DNA of 64,000 nt from Rhizomys pruinosus (GCA_009823505.1 VZQC01008065.1:1420185-1484184), one strand, 5' to 3'. Numbered from the stretch's first letter, positions 1 to 11,320 are shown. Numbers and translations are program-made. The notes: a model not told the origin generated them from the sequence alone.

Positions 1-867
1 CACCTTTGAACCCTTTCCAGAAAGTCAATTTGTAGAGGTTACAAACACACATTATCCCTTCACCGTTCTTCCTGCGGGGCCGTTTCTGGCTGGATCCCTG
101 GGTGGGCTCCCACAGTCGGGTCCTCACTCTGGACCCTGGCAAGTCCAGGTTGGATAGGGACGGGCTGTGAGCCAGCCCCCTCCCGGCCACCTTTCCTCCC
201 CACTGCTGCTCGGCTCTCGTGCTCTCATTTCCCAGGGGGCTGAAAGCTCAGAATAGTTGGCTAAGGACCCAGAAGTCAATCCTGTTACCATGAACGCAGC
301 TCCACAAAGGTTGGGCTTGGGGTGGGAAAGACTGACCTGTATTTACTCTCCAGCTGCTGACATGCTGAGTAACTTTGGGCAAGAAACGAATTTCTGTTTC
401 AGCCTGGGAACATTTGGGAGGTAGGGCAGGGTCTAGACAGGCCCTGAGGGATTCTGAGTGCCAAGGGCTCCCAGTGCCATCCTGACATCCTCAGTACCTA
501 GCACAATGTCCCTCCCACACTCTATGGGCTCTGGAGTGCAAGTGGATAGCCAGCAGTAAGGGCCCAGGTAAGGGCACCCTTCCCTCACTCCTGGACTCGC
601 ACAGAAGGCATCTATCCTGAAGATGGGGGTCGGGCACAGAGCGTGATGTCCGGGACATCTTAAGGGCAGTGCTGAGACGGAAGCTTATCCCACTACCACC
701 ACTCACCCCAAATGAACCTTGCTATGGCATTCAAAGGGCCTGGCAAGTCTATGCACTGTCCGTTCAGTGGGGCACTGCCCATACCTCAGCATGGGCAGTG
801 CCCAGGAGGACAGGGCACTGATGTTGTCATACCTGACATCCATAGCTAAAGCTTGCTGAGTGTGTCC

Positions 868-1003
868 CAGCTCCATGAAGGCACAGTACCTCAGGTCTGA
901 CTTGTGTTATCTCAGTTCCTCAGGACAATTCTATTAAGGAAGCATCTTCGTTTTACTGAGGAAGCTGAGGCTGGGGAAGTTTGAGAAGCCGAAGCAAGGT
1001 GCT
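868..1003 (+). repeat. MIR fragment
   Basis: An ancient tRNA-derived SINE. It retains the typical MIR core order: a loss-of-bases line near 'ctcaggac', a 'ttttactgaggaagctgagg' block (942-970) and an 'agtttgagaag' tail. Diverged, no target duplication visible. Confidence 0.6.
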
Positions 1004-1211
1004 AGAAGCCATACTGTCCCAGTCAGTGATGTTCATGCCTAGTGTGTGGGATGATTGCTTAATGAATCAGCTCTGGTCTATCTAGGGACACTGAGGCCCA
1101 GGATGCTGTCCCCAAGGCTACTCTTTAGAACTCAGGACTTCTAGCCTGACTCTGTCTTTTTGGGGGGGGGGCATTTACATGTAGTTTTTCATGAGAAGTG
1201 TGGCCTAGGAC

Positions 1212-1276
1212 AGTCCACCCTGCTTTTTGAGACTTGGTTTTCCCATCTGTAAAATGAGGAAGGGGTTGGGAAGAAA
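1212..1276 (-). repeat. MIR fragment, minus strand
   Basis: The plus strand reads 'ttcccatctgtaaaatgagg' (about 1240-1259), the reverse-strand signature of the MIR core. Short and diverged. Confidence 0.6.
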
Positions 1277-1855
1277 TTGCTTCCACGCCTGTTTCTCGGA
1301 GCCACTCCCCTGCCACCCCTTCCTAAGCTTTTTCCTTTTAACTGCTCTCCATCCTTCCCAGCAACTTCCCAGGCAGACTTTGACTCTGAGGAGGTACCAG
1401 CAGAGGCTGGATCTCTCCTGTGTCTCTACCCAGGGCTCATTTGGTACTGCGGATTAGGAGAGGTGAGGACAAGTAGGGGAACAGTAGAGGGGACAGGTCT
1501 TTGGTGATTTGCCAGGGAAAAGATGAAGAAGGGGGTGGAAAGAGACTATGGGTGAGGGGAGAGTCTGGGCCGGCTGCGGCTACAGAACCAACACGAGGAA
1601 CTGACAGGTTTTCCCGCGATGCTGCCACCCCAGATCCTGTGCTCAGCTGCGTAGGGCCTTTCTCTCCCTTAACTGGTGTTAGTTTTCTTGTTCTGTCTCC
1701 TGCGCCCCCACCCAGGTATGAGACGCCTTCCTATCCTCAAAGACTTGAATCTCCAATGCCACCCAACCACCAAATCCCAAGGCTCCGGGTCCTGTCCCAC
1801 GTTACAGAGCAGCGGGCTCCCAGCTCCGTGCCCCCACCGCACCCACCCAGCTTAC

Positions 1856-1927
1856 CTGGAGCAGTGCGAGCAGACAGAGCAGGCAGAGGAGGAGCCGTGG
1901 GACGAGAAGAGGGCCTGGGGTCCCCAT
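1856..1927 (-). CDS. Crhr2: Crhr2 beta-isoform first coding exon (signal peptide)
   Basis: Corticotropin-releasing hormone receptor 2, a class B G-protein-coupled receptor for urocortins. Only the first coding exon of the beta (peripheral tissue) isoform is present. It encodes 24 residues beginning MGTPG and ending LALLQ, mostly leucine-rich, a typical cleavable signal peptide, and is read on the minus strand from the ATG at 1927-1925. It ends exactly at a GTAAG splice donor (plus-strand 'cttac', 1851-1855). Mouse beta CRHR2 also has 24 residues before this junction and shares MGTPG, the LLLCL core and the final LQ, which is why I choose this ATG. The phase is 0. The transmembrane receptor exons lie beyond the left edge. 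Regulation: the beta promoter is separate from that of the alpha isoform. Human beta has a different, longer leader. An in-frame upstream ATG at 2053 is reported separately. Confidence 0.88.
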
Positions 1928-2085
1928 GGAACGCCAGATCCCGCCGCTAGGGGCTGGGGACCAGAGCTCACCGCCTGCGAAGGAGGCGTCCTGCCCCTCC
2001 CCCAGGCCTGTCCCTCCCTGGCCGCAGAGGTAAGGCCCTGGGCAACCGGGCATTCTCCAGCCCCTCCCCTAGGGCAGCGGTGACA
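1928..2085 (-). other. Crhr2: Probable Crhr2 beta 5'UTR with an in-frame upstream ATG
   Basis: This is inferred from distance to the TATA-like box at 2110-2121, so the start is approximate. The region is GC-rich and open in the same frame as the receptor. An ATG at 2053-2051 with A at -3 lies 42 codons upstream of the conserved ATG with no stop between. If transcripts reach it, the receptor could gain a 42-residue extension ahead of the signal peptide. Confidence 0.45.
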
Positions 2086-2109
2086 CCACCCTGTAGCCCG
2101 CCCCTTCCA

Positions 2110-2121
2110 AGTTATTTATAT
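2110..2121 (-). promoter_or_regulatory. TATA-like box of the Crhr2 beta promoter
   Basis: On the minus strand this reads GATATAAATAAC. It lies about 185 bases upstream of the Crhr2 beta ATG, a plausible core-promoter position. It also resembles, but does not exactly match, a MEF2 site; heart and muscle expression of the beta isoform makes that worth testing. Function is inference. Confidence 0.45.
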
Positions 2122-2246
2122 CTGGCTCTGGGCACCAACTTCTGGGGCCGGGGACAAACTCCAGTTCCCAGAGCCTGGGAGGAGGGGCCTCAGGACTCAG
2201 GGGGCTGCCTGCGACCCTTTGGGCCGGCGCTTTCAGCTGCTGCAGA

Positions 2247-2470
2247 GAACTTCGTACTGGCCTGCAAGACTAGAGGGCCGTGAAGCTTTATCTGCACGTG
2301 TAACACATGTGAAGAGTTCTTGGCAAAGGGGATGTGGGTGTAATTTGATCATTGTACAACTTTTCTATGCATGTGAAATTATTTCAAAATAAAATGCTTA
2401 AAAACAAAACAATGTGAGCAAAGGGGCTGGATGGAGATCGGGACCCAGAAACTGGGATGGGGCTCGGGGC
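2247..2470 (+). repeat. Direct duplication, copy 1 (with L1M-like 3' end)
   Basis: About 220 bases are shared in the same order with 4143-4375, including 'gaagctttatctgca', 'cttggcaaagggga', 'gtacaacttttctatgca' and 'atttcaaaataaaatg'. The last part looks like an old L1 3' end with its polyadenylation signal. Homology continues past the A-rich tail into 'gggatggggct', so this looks like a segmental duplication, not two independent insertions. Confidence 0.8.
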
Positions 2471-2933
2471 CCTCGCGCCAAGCACGGCTGAGCATCCTAC
2501 ACGCAGGTGCTGACCGGTGTGGCCCTTGGGAACACAGGGCAGATTCTGGCTGCTGTGGACAGGTGGGCCTTTTTCAAGGGGGTTAAAGCTTAAGGGGTGG
2601 TTGCTCTTTGGGCTCTGAGGGGAAGGCATTTCAGGAATGTGATTAAGTGGCACAGGTTTTTCCTGGAGACACAGCCAGCCAGTAGAAGCCGTGGAGAAGT
2701 CCCGTGTCCTCTGGTTTCTCTGCTGTTCTTCAAGGCTGCCTCACCTTCCTCCAGCCTTTCCATCTGCACCTGCACCCACCTTCCTCTGTGCAGTTCCAGG
2801 GCCTCAGTGGGAAACCGCCTCTTACCAGTTGGAATTCTTTCTCTGCCTGGATGAGAATGGATTTCCCTTCCTGGCTTCTCTTTTGCGCAGGGGCTGAACA
2901 GGAGCTGCTGTGGGCAAGCTGAGGAAGAAGGGT

Positions 2934-3158
2934 TTTTCGGTGGAGCTGGCAGTGGTGACCTCCTTCCCAGGCCTTGAGCTTCACTGCACCCAAGCAAATG
3001 GCTTGGTCAGAGGGTGCACTTTGCACAATACACCTGGGCTACCTAACAGTGGTGACCAAGAACAAGGACTTGTGTTTTTCGGTGGAGCTGACAGTGGTGA
3101 CCTCCTTCCCAGGCCTTGAGCTTCACTGCACCCAAGCAAATGGCTTGGTCAGAGGGTG
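2934..3158 (+). repeat. Tandem duplication of about 142 bp (copy 1 and first part of copy 2)
   Basis: The block starting 'tttttcggtggagctg' at 2934 recurs at 3076. Both contain 'gtggtgacctccttcccagg' and 'gcaaatggcttggtcagagg'. Copy 2 is interrupted at 3159; its remaining part resumes at about 3240. Confidence 0.85.
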
Positions 3159-3239
3159 TCCGTAGGAGGCAAGGTCTCCTGGGGGCTGGTAGGTTCTGGG
3201 AGAGTTGACCCTGTTAGCAGAAGGGCAGGCATTTCTGTT

Positions 3240-3302
3240 GAGTGCACTTTGCACAGTACACCTGGGCTACCTAACAGTGGTGACCAAGAACAAGGACTTG
3301 TG
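3240..3302 (+). repeat. Second part of the tandem duplication copy 2
   Basis: Matches the end of copy 1 (about 3013-3075), including 'gggctacctaacagtggtga' and 'caagaacaaggacttgtg'. About 80 bases (3159-3239) separate it from the first part, either an insertion here or a deletion in copy 1. Confidence 0.8.
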
Positions 3303-3309
3303 TCCTCAG

Positions 3310-3510
3310 CCTCACAGCCTGGGGAGGGAAAGGAAAGGAAAAGGAGGATGAGGAAAGGGAGGGAGGGGAAAGAGAGGAATGTAGAGAAGGGGGAAGGTGG
3401 CAAGGGGGAGGGGAAAGAGAGGAATGCAGAGAAGGGGAGGGTGGGAAGGGGGAGGGGGAAGAGAGGAATGTAGAGAAGGGGGAGGGTGGGAAGGGGGAGG
3501 GGAGGGCACT
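3310..3510 (+). repeat. Purine-rich GGGAAGG/GAGAGGAATG low-complexity tract
   Basis: About 200 bases almost wholly G and A, with a repeated 'aagagaggaatg' motif every 40-55 bases. The C/T-rich complement gives spurious open frames on the minus strand. Confidence 0.85.
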
Positions 3511-4142
3511 GGAGGAGAACTGGGTCTAAGTAACATTGGATGGAGCTTGCTGGGCAGTTGAGGCGAGAAGCAGGGACTTCCTGGGACAGGTGCTGCAGCC
3601 ACACTTTGAAGGGCTCAGGCAAATGAGAAGGGGAGATCTCCAGTCAGTTGGAGGAGTCAAGGTAGTCAGTAGGCAGAAGCTGGGGCACAGCATGATGCAG
3701 AGCTTGTCTGAGTCTGGCCAGGGTAGAGACAGTGTGAGGCTAGAGAGTGGGACAGACTGGAAGGAAACACCATCTCTGTAGCTCTGGGAGGGTACATATG
3801 GTAGGCAGGCATTGTGGCACTAAGCATAGATTTGTCCCTGGTAGAGTGCTCCTCACTTGACTGCTGTCACACACTGCCACATGGTAGATGGCTCTTCAGT
3901 GGATGTTTCCTCAAGGATCTGAAGGTCTGAAATGAGGCTGCCATTGTGGCCCATACCAATGAGGGTTCTCTGGCTTTATAGATGGTTGCCTTCTTGCTGT
4001 ATTTTCTCATAGTGAAAAGAGAGAACCTAGGTCTTCTCTTCTGATAAGGGCAAGGGTTCTGTCTTGGGGCCACACCTTTATGACCTCCTTTAACCTGGGT
4101 ACCTCCCAAAGATCACACTGCTACAGGAAGTCTGATTACCCA

Positions 4143-4375
4143 GGGAACTTTGAACTGGCCGGCAAGCCTATAGGGACCACGAAGCTTTATCTGCATGTGT
4201 AACACAAGTGAAGAGTCTTGGCAAAGGGGACGTGGGTGTAATTTTTGATCACTGTACAACTTTTCTATGCATTTGAAAATATTTCAAAATAAAATGTTTA
4301 AAAACAAAAACAAGCAACAAGATCAAAGGGGGTGGGTAGAGATTGGGACCCCAGAAATTGGGATGGGGCTTAGAG
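4143..4375 (+). repeat. Direct duplication, copy 2
   Basis: Second copy of the 2247-2470 segment, differing by scattered substitutions and small indels. It is followed directly by a B1 element, which is absent after copy 1, so the duplication probably predates that insertion. Confidence 0.8.
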
Positions 4376-4545
4376 CTGGTTGTGGTTATGTGGGCCTTTA
4401 ATGTTAGCACTCAGGAGGCAGAGGCAGGTGGATTTCTGTGAGATAGAGGGCAACCTGGTCTGCATAGCAAGTTCCAGGCTAACTGGAGCTACAGGGAGAC
4501 CCTGTCTCAAAAAACCAAAACAACCACAACAATTAAAAAAAATAA
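4374..4545 (+). mobile_element. B1 SINE
   Basis: A 7SL-derived SINE with recognisable 'ggaggcagaggcaggtggat' and 'ctacagggagaccctgtctc' blocks and an A-rich tail. Moderately diverged at the 5' end. Confidence 0.85.
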
Positions 4546-5340
4546 ACAAACTAGAGTTACTCCCCGCCCCCCCCAAGTTTAGAATCCCAAAATATCTAAG
4601 AGTTTATTGTCTCCCAGCCTCCAGGGCAGGCTGAGAGTTGCTGACTGGTGCTCCTTGGCCTGGAGGGGTCATTGACACTTGAGAGCTCCCAAAGGGACTG
4701 GGCTGAGCTGAGCCTGGGATCATTCTGCTGTCTGTCTTGCTTTGCACTCCCCTCCCCATCTCATTTACCTGTCTTTGAAGCACTTCCTGCACATACTGCA
4801 GCACAGGCCTCCTCATGCCTTTCTGGGGAATGGTCCTGGGAGTCTCTGTGGTCAGCAGAGAGATATAGATTTGACCTCCTGTGAGGAACATACTAACAAC
4901 AAACAACAGCAATAGCAAAAAACAACCGTGAGCCTCCGAGGCTTCTGTCTAGGCTTCTCCACTCTTCTCAATTAGCTCTGCAAAGCAAAGCAACAGAAAG
5001 GACTAGATTGAGCTTGGCACCCCAAATGGAGGAGAGATGGAGAGCTAGGGTCAGCACTCTAGAGAGAAGCCAGGAGAAGAGGAGATGGAAGTCATAGCTT
5101 CCGTGCAAGGAGGAGAAGATGGAGGACTTCCACGGAGGTGAATGGTCAGTGCATATCAGCAATGTGGCTGTGATGAGTTTTGCTATCCTTCATCTTGACA
5201 GTCTCTGATACCCAGAAGCCTGAGCCGGTGGGCCTAGGGAACAAGGAGGCTCTGCACCCCTCCTACTAGACGCAGGGTTGGGAAAGGTCAACAGGAAGTG
5301 GGAGGCTGGCCTCACATTGCTTTGTCCCAGAACGGTACAG

Positions 5341-5544
5341 TCCTGAGGAGTGCTCCACCCTCAACTCAGAGCTGTCTTGAGGAGTGCTCCACCCTCAACT
5401 CAGAGCTGTCCTGAGGAGTGCTCCACCCTCAACTCAGAGCTGTCCTGAGGAGTGCTCCACCCTCAACTCAGAGCTGTCCTGAGGAGTGCTCCACCCTCAA
5501 CTCAGAGCTGTCCTGAGGAGTGCTCCACCCTCAACTCAGAGCTG
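5341..5544 (+). repeat. Six-copy 34-bp tandem repeat
   Basis: Six units begin at 5341, 5375, 5409, 5443, 5477 and 5511, each starting 'tc(c/t)tgaggagtgctcc'. They are identical except for one C-to-T in unit 2, so the array is recently homogenised. Confidence 0.95.
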
Positions 5545-5827
5545 TGCAGCTTTTCCCTCACTCCTAATAGGATCCTGCTAAGGTCTGACTGTGCCCCTCC
5601 CGTTTCATGTTAGAACTAGGATGTGAAGACAGCAATGCTGAGGGAATGGACTCTTCAGAGGAGTCTGGGACAGGAAGGGATGGGTTTCCTGGTTCAGGGA
5701 TGATGTTATCAAAGTGAACTTTGTCTCTGCCCTGGAATGATGTAGCAAGATGGCTTCACCGGATGCCAGGGCAGGGCGCCAAGGCTCCCAGCTTGTAGAA
5801 ATATGTCACTTCCATCCTTTAAAATGC

Positions 5828-6047
5828 TTTAAAATTTATTTTTACTTTATGCATATGAATGTTTTGCCTGTCTGTATGCAAGTGTACCATGTGTGTGCAG
5901 TGCCCACGGAGGTCAGAAAAGAGCATTGGATCCATTGGCACTGTAGTTATAGATGGTTGTTATCTGCCACATGGGTGCTGGGAATTGAACCTGGGTTCTT
6001 GGCAAGAGCAGCCAATACTCTTAACTGCTGAGCCATCTCTGTAGCCT
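5828..6047 (-). mobile_element. B3-type tRNA-derived SINE, minus strand
   Basis: The reverse complement starts at the tRNA-like head (plus strand 'taactgctgagccatctct' near 6022-6040) and ends in a T-rich tract on the left, giving the expected order for a reverse-oriented B2/B3 SINE. Confidence 0.85.
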
Positions 6048-6164
6048 GTAAACTTCCAGCCTTTATAAATTACTGAGACTCAGATTTTCTGTCATAGTAA
6101 TAGATAACAGACCAAAAAACAGTTTTTTAGACTCCTTTCCTCTTCCTCTTCTTCCTCCTCTTCC

Positions 6165-6282
6165 TTCTTTTTATCCTGAGTCAGAGCCTTCCTATATAAA
6201 TAACCCAGGTTGATCTGAAAATTGAAATCCTCCTACTCTAGCCTCCCAAGTGCTGCCGTGTGTGGCACCACGCCTAGCTTAG
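6165..6282 (-). mobile_element. Old B1-like (PB1-type) SINE, minus strand
   Basis: Retains 'gcctcccaagtgctgccg' and 'ggcaccacgcctagc', the reverse-strand head of B1, with strong divergence elsewhere. Preceded by a pyrimidine-rich tract. Confidence 0.6.
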
Positions 6283-6424
6283 CTACTTGCTTTCTTAATT
6301 CCCTGGTGACATTTCAATACTATAAATACACTGCACACTTGTTATGCAGTTAGGCTTTGGAGGCCACAGCCATCGTCCATTGTTCAATTGTTGTGTCTCC
6401 TTGAGAATGCATATTCTGCTCTGT

Positions 6425-6802
6425 TCCAGTCACATTTCTCTTGCTGTGATACGCACCATGACCAAAAAGCAACTAGAGAAGGAAAGAACTTGTTTCACTT
6501 TACAGCTTACAGTCCATCACCTGGGGAAGCTAAGGCAGTAACTCAAGGTAGGAAGGCAGGCACTTAGAGGCAGGAACTGAAATAGAAACTATGGAGGAAC
6601 ACTGCTCTCTGGCTTGCCTAGGTACACCTGCCGAGGGATGGCATCACCCACAGTAGGCTGGGTCCTCCTATGTCAATTAGAATTTAAGAAGATGCCTTGC
6701 GGACATGCCCATAGGTCAGACCAAAGGAGAACACTCTTCAGTTGAGGTCCTCTCTTCCCGGGTATGTCTAGAGTATGTCAACTGACAAAAACTAAGCAGC
6801 AC
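6425..6802 (+). mobile_element. URR1-like rodent DNA transposon remnant
   Basis: Begins with a 'ttgctgtgata...accatgaccaaaa' block and ends 'tatgtcaactgacaaaaact', a pattern shared with 14627-14963 and 54672-55086. I recall this family as a non-autonomous hAT-Charlie element (URR1); the family name is from memory. Confidence 0.55.
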
Positions 6803-7766
6803 ATGTGCCAACATACTGTTTCGCTGGAAGCTGACTCCTGGGGTCTGCCCAGTGCACTGGCTACGCTGGACCAGTGAGAAGGCCGTAGTCTACTGACCAT
6901 AGTTGATTAGTAGAGGAACCAGATCAGAGCTTTTCCTTGGGGTTTCAATGAGCCAAATTGACGGTACAAGCTTCCACACAGAGGGGAGAAGACAGAGAGA
7001 GGGTCTGGTGACCTTTGAACCTCTCCTTCCAATTGGACCAGAAGCCAATCCTGCCTCTGCTCCAAGTAAGGAGCTTTCCATTGAGTCTTCCCTGTGCCTG
7101 GGCTAGTTTCAAGAGCATTTCTGTTGCTCATTATCCAGGGTGTTCTGTCCAGTGCAGAAGGAATTGAACACTTGAAGAATTCAATGTAAAAGTCTTCTAG
7201 GAAGATAAGACACACCTTCCCCATGCCTTGGAACCAGCACTGTTTGAAATAGTGCAGGTTTTAGTAGGACAGGGGTGGTTGGGTGATGTGTGGCTATGAA
7301 AGGAAAGGGTGGCTTTGAAGCTAGAGGCCTTCAGCGCTTTTGGAGCACATGTATTGCAGTAGGGGAGGCCAGTGTTCAGAGGGCCTGCCCAGGTCGTGGA
7401 GTGGGCTTCCGTTGCAGGTGGAGCCTGTGGTGAAGAAGGCAGAATGGGCTGGTTGGCAGTCCAGGTGAGAGGTCAGATGGTCCTCCCCACACAGGGATGA
7501 GCCTGTGAGAGTCAGAAGCCTTCCCTGCCCTGCCTGATCCACCTCTCCTCTGGGACTGCATGCCATAGCCCTGAAAGAGCCCTCGTCATACTGAGGGATT
7601 GTCTCCCGCCCTTTCCCTCCTGCCGCCAGGTGGAATGAACAGCTAGCTGTATGGGGGCTGCGCTAGTTGAAGTCCCATCAGTGTAACCTCAGACGAAGCC
7701 TGCTTTTGCCGGGCAATTTGGGAACATAATTCCATGGCATGGCTGAGAGGACGGGCATGGATTTAT

Positions 7767-7770
<4 letters not shown>

Positions 7771-7797
<27 letters not shown>

Positions 7798-7936
7798 GTC
7801 TTTTTGAGACAGGTCTCCCTGTAGCCCCAGCTGTCCTGGACTCACTCTGTAGACCAGGCTGGCCTTGAACTCACAAAGATCCGCCTGCCTCTGCCTCCCG
7901 AGTGCTAGGATTAAAGGTGTGCGCCACCACGCCTGG
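7771..7936 (-). mobile_element. B1 SINE, minus strand, with poly(T) tract
   Basis: A 27-base T run (7771-7797) is the A-tail seen in reverse. It is followed by 'gagacaggtctccctgtagc' and ends 'gtgcgccaccacgcctgg'. Full-length and little diverged. Confidence 0.93.
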
Positions 7937-8424
7937 TGGATTTATTTCACTTTTTAAATTTATTTTTTTCTCCGAGGGTTCCATGGGATATTACCTGTCC
8001 TCTCTCCAATCCCTGGTTCAGGGAGGCCAAGCCTGGGTGTGAGCTGTGGTGCAGTTCTGCTGCCATGTGTCTTCAAAGAGAAACCAATCATCATGTTAGA
8101 TTAGTGGTGGGAGAGTCAGCTCGGGCAGAGGCTTTACCTGCTCACAAAGGAGCCTTGACCTTCCTGCCCGAGAACAGCTGCAGTGCTTGTGTTTTCTGAG
8201 CTCTGGTGCCAGAGTGGCACTCAAGCCTCACTCCTCATAGCAGGGCCTATGGTCGGCCCGTGGAGGATATCCCGAGGCCAGTTCAGGATGGGTCGCTGCT
8301 GGTCCCTAGGGAGAGGCCCCTTGTCCGGGGCCTGCAGGACTCTGTGGGCCTTGCCTCTACCTCTACTGCACTGTTGCCATGGCCCTGTGATGCACAGTTT
8401 GCTTCCTCCACCTTTTTTTTTCTC

Positions 8425-8800
8425 TTCAGTCCCCTTACCTATAAAATAAAACAGTACCTCCTATGGAGGGTCACCATAAGGATCAAGATGGAGCCTGTGT
8501 GGACCACTACATAGAACACAGTTGTTGACAGTCATGCATTACTTTTCCATGGCAGCCAACTCTGAGACATGCATAGCTAGGCAACTTAATTGCCCTGCAA
8601 ACCCCACACAGTTTATTAAGTTGGCTATACAATGGTATGAGGTTCCTTCTTGACTAAAACATCATATGTGGTCCCTGACTGAAGTTTCTTTTCTTTTCAA
8701 AGCCTGTCAACAACGGAAGCCTACACTGTGTAAGCCTACTATGTGTAAGCCTACTGTGTGCAAGGCCTTATGCAAAGCATGACCATGGGTGCATAGAACA
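8425..8800. repeat. MIR-like fragments and an old unclassified repeat
   Basis: 8425-8490 reads like a reversed MIR ('ccttacctataaaataaaac', then 'agtacctcctatgg'). 8530-8690 resembles an ancient interspersed repeat I cannot assign. 8718-8760 has three near copies of 'gtgtaagcctact' leading into a forward MIR-like 'tactgtgtgcaaggcc'. Confidence 0.4.
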
Positions 8801-8850
8801 CAGCAGGGACTTAGGAAGTGTTTGTCAAGTGGCCAAATGCATGGGAATCT

Positions 8851-10088
8851 CAAGGCAAGAGGCATGGGGTGTTAAGAGACACAGGGACTGCAGGGTCCTC
8901 ACACAGCAGGCCTCTGCCTCTGCCTCCACCTCTGCTGCTTCTGAACTCCTGCAGGAGCTTGGGACAGACAAATTTGGGTTCTTGAGGTTCTGGTCTCTTT
9001 TCCAAGGATCCCTCTGGCCATTCCCTGGCTGGGGGCTGATGGCCTCATAGACACGTGGGTCATCATCACAGTCCACTGGTTGGTGGCAGATTTACTCCCT
9101 CGACTGGAGCCACCTGCCAGTGAGGAAGGCTGGACTCTGATTTGTCTGCTGTGCTCTCTTCTTCTCCTTAGCTCTTAGAACTTCTGGAAAACAACACAGC
9201 CCTGAAAAGTACATTTTGGGGTACTCCTGGCTCACCTTGCCTACTTAGCTCCCCAAAACAATGCCAAAGGCTAGAATTAAACCAGGGACAAAGGAAGTGA
9301 CCAGAGCTGAGAGGCCTGAGCAGAATGCTATGCCCACGTGACACCCAGACTTCTACCACCATGACGTGGCTCATACCCCGAGAAGCTGCTTTCCTCTGGC
9401 TTCTCCCATTTGTATCTCTTAGAGTATAGTGGCAGCTGTCCTTTGGGGACTTGACTGGAGTTGCTATGAGCACGCTATCCTGTGTCCCGGGGGAGGGTCA
9501 GGACATTACAAGCTCCAGGAAGCTCATGCTCTCGAGGTCGTCCTGGGCGGAGTCTTGGTTTCCTGATGCCATGCATGTCTGCTCTCTGTGACTTGCACAA
9601 ACACCCTCTCAGCTCCCCAGCCATAGGGCAAGGATGCAGCCATTCTTGCTACAGGAAAACTTAGCCACAGCACTGTCCTCTGGTGGTTCTGGGCCCCGCT
9701 GCTCCTCACAGACTTTGCCGTTTATGGCTTTGCCTCGGCCAGGCACAGGCTCTACTTACCCTGCTGGTGGGGGACTAAAACTCTCTGGGGCCATCACACA
9801 CTGCCCACTGTGTAGGCCACTGGGGCCCTGCATTGTGCTCCCCTGTTAGCGGAGTGCTATAGGATGTGTTTGATAGACAGCTCTTGTCAGAAAAGTAAGC
9901 CATCACAGAGGAGGGAACGAGGCTGTTCAAAGAACAGCCACTGTGGCCCTGTGGCCCCGTGGCCCTGTGACCACTCCTTTCCTTTGACTTCTGGCCTGCT
10001 GTGACTCCATCCAGTGTGTCCCTGACATTTTGATTTTGCCAGATTCAGTTAGTTAGGGTTCTTCAGAGAAATAGAATCAGTAGGGTGG

Positions 10089-10090
<2 letters not shown>
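8851..10090. other. Intergenic, nothing recognised
   Basis: No gene, RNA or young repeat is evident. Short CTG/CCT-rich patches near 8905-8940 and a local 'gtggccctgtggccc' repeat (9942-9972) are the only visible structure. Confidence 0.5.

Positions 10091-10162
<72 letters not shown>
10091..10162. repeat. Compound microsatellite (TA)n(GA)n
   Basis: About 44 bases of TA followed by about 28 bases of GA. Confidence 0.97.
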
Positions 10163-10165
<3 letters not shown>

Positions 10166-11320
10166 TTAGCTCTTGCCATTGTAGAACATGGCTAGTCTGA
10201 ACTCCACAGGAATAAGCAATGTGTTTGGAGCTGCAATTTGCAAGCCAGTCCAGGTAGGCCAGGGAGTCTCATGCATGGACAGCACTGACTGATACACAGG
10301 TGGTGCTGATGCACAGGTGCCCTGGAGAACAACAGGACAGATGCACAAATGGCCTGATGCACAGGCAGGGCTGATGACCAGGTAGGATGATGAATAAGCA
10401 ACCATGCAGCAGTCTTGAGACCTTTGAATGACTACATGACATCCACCATCTTAAGAAGGGTATTCTGAGTTACTCAGGATTGATTTAGATGCTAAGTCAC
10501 ATCTAAACAATATCTTCACTGCAGCATTTCAGCAAGTACTGGGCAGAACAAAAGGACAGCACAGCCTTGCCCGGCCGACGGACAAAGCTCTCTATGCCCC
10601 TGTTCCAGGCCTCTTTACCTCAGAGGCTTATGCTTCTGAACCATGAGTGGGGGCTCAACATAGTGCTACCAACCATGAGATGGGACAACTAACTCCTTTC
10701 ACGGGGTCTAGCTGAAGCTCACATGTCTAATGTGTCTATTATAACAAGACAGAACCACAATGTGAGATGTGATTAACTCTGGACTGTTTTGACACATCTT
10801 CATGTGTTTGAACATTTGATCCTTGGCTGGTGTTGGTAGGTTCTGGAACTTTTAAGATAGGAAGCCTGACTGGCAGAGGTGGGCTATAGCCTGGTACATT
10901 TTCTGGCCTGAACTCTCTGGTTTTGGTTAAGGTGTCTGCTTCCTGTCAGAGCATTCTGTATCCTGATCTGCCAAGATGTGAGCAGATTTCCCCTGTCAGC
11001 ACCCATTACCACTGACCACCCATGTTCTCCCACCACACTGTATCTCTGGAACCACGAGAGCCCAGATAAGCCATGTGTAAGTTGCTTCTGTCTGTTATTT
11101 GGTCATAGTGAAGAGAAAGCAAGGTAACTAATACTGCCATTTGTTTTCTTTACTTTTTCCCCTTGTGCTTTTGAAAAATTTCCAAGAAATTATAAGGGCA
11201 TATATTACATATATATTTTAGTATAAATTTTTTTTAATGCTGGCTATGCCTTGGTCTATGGTTTTCCCTTAGCCTCCAGGCAGGGTGAGTCATAGCCAAG
11301 GATATTCATAGCTATCAGGG

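Larger units (their letters stand above)
1..1855 (-). other. Crhr2: Crhr2 intron following the beta first exon (partial)
   Basis: This stretch lies downstream, in the sense of minus-strand transcription, of the splice donor at 1851-1855 and runs off the left edge. I found no second Crhr2 exon in it: no minus-strand reading frame resembles the extracellular hormone-binding domain that should follow the signal peptide. It contains two ancient MIR-like fragments and otherwise unremarkable sequence. Confidence 0.75.
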
